This document shows positions 1-6,371 of a stretch of DNA of 6,987 nucleotides, piece after piece. Made by a program: the position numbers and the translations under genes. The stretch's first letter is position 1. Every line of letters starts with the position of its first letter. The DNA is from Mariniphaga sp. (GTDB taxonomy: Bacteria; Bacteroidota; Bacteroidia; Bacteroidales; Prolixibacteraceae): the NCBI GenBank assembly GCA_025363795.1, contig JANYLE010000142.1, positions 1 through 6,987 on the forward strand. The letters are read 5' to 3'. Below the pieces are notes generated by a model. That model had not been told where the DNA came from and did no database searches. It was given only the letters and a program-made list of their open reading frames with translations.

Positions 1-1
1 C

Positions 2-1309
2 CTGATTTTATTCGGCTTTTTATTTTCATGTGCGTTTTCAGATAAATCTGAATTTCAGATTGGAGAGAACTTTGTCGATTCCCCATCACGAATAGTTTTG
101 ATCGATACCATGAAACTTTATACTTCAACCGTTATGGCTGATTCGTTTGCAACCAATACTGCTTCGCGGATATTAATTGGCGGATGGAACAGCAGTAATA
201 CAGGTAAGGTGAGTTGCACCTCCTATTTTGAACTGGCCGCAGGATCATATTCGTTTGAAGCCAGTAACGTGGTTTATGACTCAATAGTTTTTGTGATGAA
301 GTACGACAAGTACTATGTCGGAGATACTACAAAGATGATGACTGTCGACATTCGGCGGATATCACAAACAATGGTGCTCAATGCGGATAAATACTTGAGC
401 AATAAGGCATCATTCGCTACGGATCCGGAGCCAATGGGCAAACTCTCATTTTATCCCAGTCCTAATCACGGGGATTCCTTAGAGGTAAAGATAGACAACA
501 AGCTTGGTAAATCGCTTTTCGATATGATCATTAACAAGAGCGACACAATATCAAATGCGACTATTTTTAGCGAATTTTTTAAGGGGATTGCCCTCACAAT
601 TGAAAATTTTCCGGGTGTTATGATCGGTATCAATATGGGTACGCAATCATTAGCGCCTGGCTTCCGGGTTTATTACCATGAAAAAGTCACGGCCGAACCG
701 GGATATAAAAAAACCTATTTTTCTATTCCATACGATGCGAATAGTATCCATTTTAACCATTTCGACAGGGATTTTACCGGAAGTCTGATGGCAGGACTTG
801 ATGCTAATGGTTTCGAACTGAGTAGTAATGAAACGTCTGGAAGAACAATCATCCAGTCTGGAACCGGGTTGTTTACTAAAATAAGGATACCTGGAATTCA
901 GGCTATTCCTGGTATTGCGTCCCGGATTGCCTTTATCTCTGCCAGACTTACACTTTTACCGCTGGAGGCGAGTTACGACAAAATGAACCCTTTACCGGAT
1001 TCGCTTGCAATTTATATTGCAGACCGGAAAAACGTGATCACAAGTCAACTTATGACCAGCAGCAGTACCGCTGTTTACGCGTTGCGGGTCACCAATGGGG
1101 AATTTGATAATGTTCCTTACTATACTGCAGATATTTCACCATTTTTTAACAGCCTGCTTGCAGATTTGAGTACTAACGAACAAACGCTTTTGGTGGGCCC
1201 GGTCTCGTCCTCAATGGTAAACTCTGCCAAAAGTGTAATATTTGGACGAATGAATAGTCAAGTAAAACCAATTGCCCTTAGCGTCTATTGCTATATCGAT
1301 AAAAACTGA
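2..1309 (+). CDS. DUF4270 family lipoprotein, 5' end cut by window edge
   Basis: The frame is open from the left edge, and 435 residues are visible before the TGA. The visible start is a hydrophobic stretch ending in a lipobox-like LFSC (Cys is visible residue 10, codon 29-31), so this is probably a lipoprotein missing only about 8-15 N-terminal residues. The segment EFQIGENFVDSPSRIVLIDT (visible residues 17-36) and the later TKIRIPGIQAI region, followed by a strand-rich ARLTLLPLE segment, match what I know of DUF4270 proteins of Bacteroidota. The protein should be anchored in the outer membrane and is beta-rich. Its biochemical function is unknown. The TTG at 98 is an internal codon, because signal peptide and family motif lie upstream of it. 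The stop is 3 bases before the next gene's ATG, which implies one operon and possible translational coupling. Family assignment is by recognition of motifs; no search was run. Confidence 0.85.
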   Translation: MILFGFLFSCAFSDKSEFQIGENFVDSPSRIVLIDTMKLYTSTVMADSFATNTASRILIGGWNSSNTGKVSCTSYFELAAGSYSFEASNVVYDSIVFVMKYDKYYVGDTTKMMTVDIRRISQTMVLNADKYLSNKASFATDPEPMGKLSFYPSPNHGDSLEVKIDNKLGKSLFDMIINKSDTISNATIFSEFFKGIALTIENFPGVMIGINMGTQSLAPGFRVYYHEKVTAEPGYKKTYFSIPYDANSIHFNHFDRDFTGSLMAGLDANGFELSSNETSGRTIIQSGTGLFTKIRIPGIQAIPGIASRIAFISARLTLLPLEASYDKMNPLPDSLAIYIADRKNVITSQLMTSSSTAVYALRVTNGEFDNVPYYTADISPFFNSLLADLSTNEQTLLVGPVSSSMVNSAKSVIFGRMNSQVKPIALSVYCYIDKN

Positions 1310-1312
1310 TCC

Positions 1313-2560
1313 ATGAACAAGTTATTTTTCACACTCATTTTTGCACTTATCATTATACCAGGTTTTGGACAAAACAACACCAATTCACCTTATTCCGTTT
1401 TCGGAATTGGCGAACTCGATTTTACCGGAGGCGGCCGAAATATTGGAATGGGAAGTACTGGTGTTGCTTTGCGTTCAAATCTGTTTCTCAATTCGGTGAA
1501 CCCGGCATCTTTGACGGCAATTGATCCCAAAAGCCTTGGGTTTGATATGGGATTCAATATGAAATTATCTAATCTCGAGAACACCAAAAAAACAGTTAAT
1601 GTTCTCAACGGCAATATTAGTTGGCTCCAGATCGCGTTTCCAATCACTTCCAATCTCACCGCTGCGATATCAATGAATCCCAAGAGCAGCGTAGGATATA
1701 CCATTTATAGTACTAAACCTTTCGAAGGGACGAATGGTACTTATCCGGTTCTTTACACAGGAACTGGCGGGCTGAGTGAAACTGCCATTTCTTTAGGATT
1801 GAAATGTTTTAAAAATCTATCTGTTGGGGCAACCACCTCCTTCTTGTGGGGTGATATGAACAAACAGACTGAAGAATTCACCCCCGTTGGCAGTATATCG
1901 TCGATTTTGGAAAACCGGGATATCAGATATACCGGCGTATCTGTGAAAACTGGATTCCAGTATTACAAAGATCTGACAGACAAGGTCAATTTTACGTTAG
2001 GAGGAACTGCCGACTTTAGCGGCAACCTGAATAGTACCTATGATCTTACAATTTCAGAGGTCTCAAGTTCAGCCACTACCGCTATTTTGACTGAGAAAAA
2101 TGCCCATGATGACATGAACCTTCCTGTGAAATTTGGTTTGGGAATGGCTTTAGGCTTTAATCATAAAACGACTTTTACCCTCGATTATAACAGGAGTGAC
2201 TGGACGAATGCCAATGTCAATCTTAGCAGTAAAAAACTAAACATCAACAATAGCTTCCATTTCGGGGCCGAGTTTTCGCCCAAATATGATGCAGGTCGCA
2301 CCGGTGAGTCCATGAAATACCGAGTCGGAGCCCTTTATCAAACCGGTTATATCAATGTTTATGGAATACCGATTGATAGTTATGCGGTTACGCTGGGAAT
2401 GTCGGTTCCGATCAGGCGTGACAGATCATCGCTGAATTTTTCGCTCGAAGCTGGCCGGCAAGGAACATTGCAAAAATTAATGGTTCGGGAGAGTTATTTG
2501 AAACTTAACTGCAGTTTCAATCTATGGGAAAGATGGTTTGTAAAAAGAGCCTATGATTGA
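1313..2560 (+). CDS. FadL-like outer-membrane beta-barrel protein of unknown function
   Basis: This 415-residue protein begins with a clear Sec signal peptide: two-residue basic n-region (NK), hydrophobic core LFFTLIFALIII and a likely cut after GFGQ at residue 20. The mature N-terminus (SPYSVFGIGEL, then GGGRNIGMGSTGVAL and NSVNPASLTAIDP, residues 25-71) is the hatch-like start seen in many Bacteroidota outer-membrane proteins related to the FadL/OmpP1 superfamily. Alternating polar/hydrophobic strands follow through the rest of the chain. The C-terminus has the conserved pattern GIPIDSYAVTLGMSVPIRR, a SLEAGRQGT segment, an ESYLKL strand and the final WERWFVKRAYD. A barrel in the outer membrane is therefore well supported; the transported substrate, if any, is not. 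The gene follows the DUF4270 lipoprotein gene by 3 bases, and a terminator lies 50 bases after its stop. The lipoprotein and barrel may cooperate at the cell surface, which is inference from adjacency only. Confidence 0.8.
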   Translation: MNKLFFTLIFALIIIPGFGQNNTNSPYSVFGIGELDFTGGGRNIGMGSTGVALRSNLFLNSVNPASLTAIDPKSLGFDMGFNMKLSNLENTKKTVNVLNGNISWLQIAFPITSNLTAAISMNPKSSVGYTIYSTKPFEGTNGTYPVLYTGTGGLSETAISLGLKCFKNLSVGATTSFLWGDMNKQTEEFTPVGSISSILENRDIRYTGVSVKTGFQYYKDLTDKVNFTLGGTADFSGNLNSTYDLTISEVSSSATTAILTEKNAHDDMNLPVKFGLGMALGFNHKTTFTLDYNRSDWTNANVNLSSKKLNINNSFHFGAEFSPKYDAGRTGESMKYRVGALYQTGYINVYGIPIDSYAVTLGMSVPIRRDRSSLNFSLEAGRQGTLQKLMVRESYLKLNCSFNLWERWFVKRAYD

Positions 2561-2610
2561 AAATTAAATAGGATTCATAGTCGTGTTAATAAAAGAGGTC
2601 AAATGTTGGG

Positions 2611-2643
2611 TAATGCCGGGTGAATTCCCGGCATTATTCTTTT
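2611..2643 (+). terminator. Rho-independent terminator
   Basis: TAATGCCGGG (2611-2620) and CCCGGCATTA (2627-2636) form a perfect 10-bp stem closing a 6-base loop (TGAATT). TTCTTTT (2637-2643) follows directly. It sits 50 bases after the stop of the outer-membrane barrel gene and ends the upstream transcription unit. On the opposite strand the stem is not followed by a comparable T-run, so it acts on + strand transcripts. Confidence 0.88.
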
Positions 2644-2705
2644 ATAAATTATCAGTAATATCATTAACGCTTGAAAAGCTTTCTGAAATAGAAGCTTAAA
2701 ATCAC

Positions 2706-2739
2706 CCTAAACGTCGATAAAAACAGCCCAAACGTCTAT
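2706..2739 (+). promoter_or_regulatory. Phased direct-repeat pair, candidate LytTR-type regulator site
   Basis: CCTAAACGTCGAT (2706-2718) and CCCAAACGTCTAT (2727-2739) agree at 11 of 13 positions and are offset by exactly 21 bp, two helical turns. The inner 9-mers AACGTCGAT (2710-2718) and AACGTCTAT (2731-2739) are separated by 12 bp. As I recall it, the LytTR-domain consensus is [TA][AC][CA]GTTN[AG][TG] in pairs 12-13 bp apart; each 9-mer here matches except for C in place of the second T. The second repeat ends 6 bp before a possible -33 element, a usual place for an activator. Regulator identity is inference, and no regulator gene is in view. Confidence 0.4.
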
Positions 2740-2745
2740 TGCATT

Positions 2746-2775
2746 TTTGAAGGGATCGAAATGGATATAGTTTTA
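2746..2775 (+). promoter_or_regulatory. Possible Bacteroidota-type promoter for the efflux operon
   Basis: TTTG (2746-2749) could serve as the -33 element and TAGTTTTA (2768-2775) as the -7 element, with an 18-bp spacer. The Bacteroidota primary sigma consensus is TTTG and TAnnTTTG, so the -7 box differs only in its last base. Transcription would begin near 2780, leaving a short leader before the ATG at 2797. A promoter is expected here because a terminator lies upstream. An alternative -7 box is CATTTTTG (2742-2749), but I see no good -33 partner for it. Confidence 0.35.
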
Positions 2776-2796
2776 GTTCAAAATAGCAATAGAACT

Positions 2797-4134
2797 ATGA
2801 AAACAATTCAAAAAAGTTTATTGATGGCCTGCCTTCTGATGGTCTTCTCCGGAATTGACGGACAGGCGCAGAATAAAACCTGGAAACTGGAGGAATGTAT
2901 CAATTATGCTTTGGACAAAAACATCCAGGTTAAGAAGTCAAACCTGACAAGTGATCAGGATCAGCTTTATTTCAATCAGGCAAAATCGAACCGTTTACCT
3001 TCGTTGAATGCATCGGTTAGCGAAAATCTTAACTGGTACAAAGGATTCGATTCCTCAACTGGTCAGTACGGAAGCAGCAATGGTTCGAACAGCACCAACT
3101 ATGGGGTGAACACCAGTGTCTCGGTGTATAATGGAGATAAACTCAATACCAGGATCAAACAAGCTGAAATAAATTTTCAAAGTAGTAAGTATTATTCCGA
3201 GTCGGTAAAAGAATCGGTTGGTTTAAATATTCTAAACGCTTATTTGCAGGTGCTCTACTCTTACGAAAACGTAAAAAATGCCGAAAAGCAAATTGAATCG
3301 ACTACTGAACAATTGGCTTTGGCCAAAGAACGCATGGATCTGGGCGTTATTGCATCGTCAGATTATTTACAGATCAAGTCTGAATTGTCAACTGAAAAAT
3401 CAACCCTGGCAACTGCTCAAAGCCAGTTAGCGATTGATAATGTTACGCTTGAACAATTAATGGAATTGCCGGTCGACCCCAATTTTTCAGTCAGTTCTCC
3501 CAATCTCGAAAGCTTACTGGTAGAATTTGTTCAGCCCAATGCGCAGGAAATTTACAATCTTGCTCTTGGAATAAAACCTGAAATAAAGAATATTGAACTG
3601 ACCAAAGAAAGCACCGCTCTCAATGTGAAAATTGCAAAGGCTGATTATATGCCAATTATAACGGCGAATGCCGGATTATCAACTGGTTATTCAAGTCTTA
3701 ATTCGGGTTCCGGATATGCGACCCAATTAAATGATAAAGTAAATCCATCGGTTGGACTTACGCTTTCAATACCAATTTTCCAGAAGAAACAGGTGAAAAC
3801 GAATGTTGGTATTGCCACAATAGCAGTAACCAATGCCGAGCTCGATGTGATCAATACAAAAAATCAGCTTCGCAAAGAGATTGAGCAGGCTTGTGTAAAT
3901 GTAGCATCGGCCAAAAGCCAATATACTGCTAGTCTCGAACAAAATCAATCATCAAAGGAATCGTATGATGTGACAAACGAAAAATTCAAAGTCGGATTGC
4001 TTAATTCAGTTGATTTTCTTGTTCAGAAAACCAGCTTAATCACCTCTGAAAGTAAGTTATTGCAATCAAAATTCAACCTTATTTTCAGTTATAAGGTGCT
4101 CGATTTCTACAAAGGAGTTCCGTTGACATTGTAA
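2797..4134 (+). CDS. TolC-family outer-membrane efflux channel
   Basis: This is the outer-membrane exit duct of a tripartite efflux pump, expected to trimerise into a barrel with a periplasmic alpha-helical tunnel. From the ATG at 2797 it has 445 residues, a normal TolC/OEP length. A Sec signal peptide (MKTIQKSLLMACLLMVFSG, probable cut after GQAQ at residue 25) is followed by the typical mature start TWKLEECINYALDKN. Two OEP repeats are visible, about residues 29-225 and 245-440. Each has long heptad-like helices and a strand with the family's aromatic/turn pattern (VSVYNGDKL near 109-116 and LSIPIFQKKQ near 323-332). An in-frame ATG at 2761 would add 12 residues before the signal peptide. 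I prefer 2797 because the signal peptide then starts normally, although a purine-rich AAGGG lies 6 bases before 2761. There is no lipobox, so it is not a lipoprotein. It heads the efflux operon, 50 AT-rich bases before the adaptor gene. Confidence 0.92.
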   Translation: MKTIQKSLLMACLLMVFSGIDGQAQNKTWKLEECINYALDKNIQVKKSNLTSDQDQLYFNQAKSNRLPSLNASVSENLNWYKGFDSSTGQYGSSNGSNSTNYGVNTSVSVYNGDKLNTRIKQAEINFQSSKYYSESVKESVGLNILNAYLQVLYSYENVKNAEKQIESTTEQLALAKERMDLGVIASSDYLQIKSELSTEKSTLATAQSQLAIDNVTLEQLMELPVDPNFSVSSPNLESLLVEFVQPNAQEIYNLALGIKPEIKNIELTKESTALNVKIAKADYMPIITANAGLSTGYSSLNSGSGYATQLNDKVNPSVGLTLSIPIFQKKQVKTNVGIATIAVTNAELDVINTKNQLRKEIEQACVNVASAKSQYTASLEQNQSSKESYDVTNEKFKVGLLNSVDFLVQKTSLITSESKLLQSKFNLIFSYKVLDFYKGVPLTL

Positions 4135-4184
4135 GACTTGATTAATTTAAATAAAACAGAAATACTTAGAAATATCATAACATC

Positions 4185-5429
4185 ATGAAAAAGAATTTTT
4201 TATACATTGGATCGGCTGTAGTTCTGATCGTTGTTGGCTTCTTCGTTTATAAAGCGTTTGCTAAAACAGAACAAGCAATTTCGTTCGAAACAGCGAAAAT
4301 CGGAAAAGGAACCATTAGCAACACTGTTACAGCCACAGGAACACTCGAAGCAATCAAAACGGTTGAAGTCGGGACACAGGTTTCAGGAGTTATTGAGAAA
4401 ATCTACGTGGACTATAATTCGCAGGTAAAAAAGGGTCAGTTACTGGCCCAGTTAGACGAAACACCACTTTTGACGCAGCTTGAACAAAGTAAAGCAAGTG
4501 TTGATCAGTCGGAAGCTGAGGTTAAATATCAAAAAGCAACGTACGATCGTTATAAAGTGCTGGCAGAGAAGAAACTGATTGCACAATCAGATTTTGACCT
4601 TGCTGAATACAATTACAACAAAGCAGTTGCTACCTTGAACAATGTGAAATCGGTATACGACAGATCCAGGATTAACCTGTCCTATGCGAGGATTTATTCG
4701 CCAATCGATGGGATTATCCTTGAACGCGCGGTTGACGAAGGTCAGACTGTGGCAGCAAGCTTCAGCACACCAACATTGTTTACGATAGCCAACGACCTCA
4801 CCCAAATGCGCGTTGAAGCCAAGGTTGACGAAGCCGACATCGGCAAAGTACTCAATGGCCAACGGGTTGAATTTACTGTTGATGCATTTCCTTTGAAGAA
4901 ATTTGCCGGCGAGGTTACCGAAATCAGGCTTAAACCGGTTGCATCTGCAAATGTAATCACCTATACCGTAGTTATTAATGCACCGAATCCTGATAAAATA
5001 TTGATGCCAGGAATGACCGCCAATGCTTCTTTCTTTGTAACAGAACGAAAAGAAATATTACTTGTTCCGTCAAAAGCCATCCAATTTACGCCTGACCAGG
5101 CTGCATTAGCGACTTATAACCAAAGATTTCCCGGAAGTATTCCTTCAACACCACAAATTGGTGAAGGTGCAGCTAAAGATAAGCAGAATGACAGCATGAA
5201 AACAGTTTGGGTAAAACAGGGATTAGTGATTCATCCTCAAAAGGTTACGGTTGGTGTTACAGATGAGATTCATTACGAAATATTATCCGGATTAAATGAA
5301 GGTGATGAAGTTGTTACGACGATGAGCGCAGCTGCTAGTGGTGCGAAGGCATCAACCGCTGCTGCCAAAAGCCCGTTCATGCCGACCAGACCGGGAAGCA
5401 ACAGAAAAACCACGGCACCGACTAAATAA
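4185..5429 (+). CDS. MacA-like periplasmic adaptor (membrane fusion protein, HlyD/RND-MFP family)
   Basis: This 414-residue protein links an inner-membrane ABC transporter to the TolC-type channel. An uncleaved N-terminal membrane helix (about 5-22, IGSAVVLIVVGFFVYKAF) anchors it. The first half of the lipoyl-like domain lies at about 55-93 (VEVGTQVSGVIEKIYVDYNSQVKKGQLLAQLD, cited as residues 60-91). An alpha-helical hairpin covers about 95-165, and the second lipoyl half carries YARIYSPIDGIIL (167-179) and DEGQTV (184-189). A beta-barrel domain (about 205-288) contains the family motif PGMTAN (275-280). A membrane-proximal domain starts at VPSKAIQF (294-301) and continues after an insertion at about 302-338. 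The end (about 381-414) is a low-complexity Ala/Ser/Thr/Lys/Pro tail. Position between TolC and MacB-type genes supports a MacAB role. The gap to the ATPase gene is 178 bases, unusually long for this operon type. Confidence 0.92.
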   Translation: MKKNFLYIGSAVVLIVVGFFVYKAFAKTEQAISFETAKIGKGTISNTVTATGTLEAIKTVEVGTQVSGVIEKIYVDYNSQVKKGQLLAQLDETPLLTQLEQSKASVDQSEAEVKYQKATYDRYKVLAEKKLIAQSDFDLAEYNYNKAVATLNNVKSVYDRSRINLSYARIYSPIDGIILERAVDEGQTVAASFSTPTLFTIANDLTQMRVEAKVDEADIGKVLNGQRVEFTVDAFPLKKFAGEVTEIRLKPVASANVITYTVVINAPNPDKILMPGMTANASFFVTERKEILLVPSKAIQFTPDQAALATYNQRFPGSIPSTPQIGEGAAKDKQNDSMKTVWVKQGLVIHPQKVTVGVTDEIHYEILSGLNEGDEVVTTMSAAASGAKASTAAAKSPFMPTRPGSNRKTTAPTK

Positions 5430-5607
5430 GTCATGAAACGAGCTATGTTAAAATTTGGTCCACAGCAGGATGATTTTCATGGCGAGTTCCATCTGGCAAT
5501 TAAAAATATATAACAGATGAAATGAGCATGATTCTACAATCACAATTCGAAATGATAATAAACTTCATGCGAATTCCATGTGACCTTTAAAAACAAATTA
5601 TTAACAC
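5430..5607 (+). other. 178-bp spacer between adaptor and ATPase genes with repeated near-palindromes
   Basis: This gap holds no recognisable gene. Two related motifs occur in it: TTCATGGCGAGTTCCATCTG (5476-5495) and TTCATGCGAATTCCATGTG (5564-5582), with 17 shared bases, two substitutions and one indel. The second is a CATG-GAATTC-CATG palindrome with one extra C. A possible hairpin pairs AATTCG (5544-5549) with CGAATT (5570-5575) and ATGA (5552-5555) with TCAT (5565-5568) around a 9-base loop. No T-run follows it, so it is not a terminator. A 26-codon ATG frame (5433-5513) begins 3 bases after the adaptor stop; I do not recognise its product, which has no membrane helix. I see no clear TAnnTTTG promoter box. 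Confidence 0.45.
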
Positions 5608-6354
5608 ATGAAAAAAACAATTATACAAGTTAAGCAACTGAGAAAGGATTTCTACGTTGGGGAAATCACAGTTCATGCGTTGAAAGGTATTGACCTTGAA
5701 ATCAAAGAAGGAGAGTTTGTGGCAATTATGGGGACCAGCGGTTCCGGAAAATCGACAATGCTAAACATCCTGGGTTGCCTTGATAAACCAACTTCCGGTA
5801 GTTACTTCCTTGACGGAATCAGTATGGGTGAGCTTTCGAAAAACGAACTGGCCAACTTGCGTAATATCAAGTTAGGGTTTGTGTTTCAGTCTTACAACCT
5901 TCTGTCGCGAACATCAGCACTCGAAAATGTTGAACTTCCGCTGTTCTATAACTCAAAAATAAGATCAAAAGAACGTCGTGAACGGGCCGAAGCAGCTCTC
6001 GAAGCAGTTGGCCTTTCGGATCGTATGCACCATATGCCCAATCAATTGTCGGGTGGTCAACAGCAACGAGTGGCAATCGCCCGCTCGCTGGTGAACGATC
6101 CGGTCGTAATTCTGGCTGATGAAGCAACCGGCAACCTCGATACGCGTACATCCTACGAAATTATGGCACTGCTTCAGGATTTGAACCAAAAAGGGAAAAC
6201 CATCGTGTTTGTAACCCACGAACCAGATATTGCAAAGTTTATGACCCGCCAGATCGTTTTCCGCGATGGTCACATTATCCGCGAAGAATTTGTTACCAAC
6301 CGGAACAATGCTACTGAGTTACTGAGAAATCTTCCGATAGAAGAATCCGTTTAA
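5608..6354 (+). CDS. MacB/LolD-type ABC transporter ATP-binding protein
   Basis: This 248-residue stand-alone nucleotide-binding subunit hydrolyses ATP at the cytoplasmic face to drive a MacB-like mechanotransmission transporter. All ABC motifs are intact: Walker A GTSGSGKST (42-50), Q-loop Gln94 (FVFQSYNLL), signature LSGGQQQR (147-154), Walker B VVILADE (166-172, with Asp171 and catalytic Glu172), D-loop GNLD (175-178) and H-loop His204 (FVTHEPD). The pattern LGCLDKPTSGSYFLDG after Walker A and ENVELPL (106-112) is typical of the MacB/LolD/FtsE-like subgroup. It ends about 20 residues after the ABC fold with no membrane segment, so unlike E. coli MacB it is not fused to its permease. The permease gene begins 17 bases downstream. 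By sequence alone it could also be called LolD-like, but the adjacent MacA and TolC genes favour an efflux role. Confidence 0.93.
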   Translation: MKKTIIQVKQLRKDFYVGEITVHALKGIDLEIKEGEFVAIMGTSGSGKSTMLNILGCLDKPTSGSYFLDGISMGELSKNELANLRNIKLGFVFQSYNLLSRTSALENVELPLFYNSKIRSKERRERAEAALEAVGLSDRMHHMPNQLSGGQQQRVAIARSLVNDPVVILADEATGNLDTRTSYEIMALLQDLNQKGKTIVFVTHEPDIAKFMTRQIVFRDGHIIREEFVTNRNNATELLRNLPIEESV

Positions 6355-6371
6355 ACGTAAAATCACGCATC

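Noticed and set aside
98..100. TTG as the start of the first gene
   Set aside because: The same frame is open to the left edge and carries a lipobox and the DUF4270 N-terminal motif upstream, so the TTG is an internal leucine codon.
1390..1704. Minus-strand open frame of 104 codons inside the outer-membrane barrel gene
   Set aside because: It lies wholly opposite a well-supported gene, shows no recognisable family, and reads as the shadow of that gene's codon pattern.
2676..2697. Inverted repeat AAGCTTTCT...AGAAGCTT after the terminator
   Set aside because: The stem has a bulge, no T-run follows on the + strand, and no minus-strand gene needs a terminator here; in AT-rich spacer it may be chance.
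2742..2749. CATTTTTG as the -7 promoter box
   Set aside because: Only the first base deviates from TAnnTTTG, but no TTTG or TTG is found at the right distance upstream, so the 2746-2775 pair is preferred.
4231..4428. Alternative + strand frame of 65 codons within the adaptor gene
   Set aside because: It is a frame-shifted reading of the N-terminal adaptor sequence, which itself is intact and shows no frameshift.
5867..6273. Two overlapping minus-strand open frames opposite the ABC ATPase gene
   Set aside because: They overlap each other and the ATPase core motifs, and their translations are Cys/His-rich without a family pattern.
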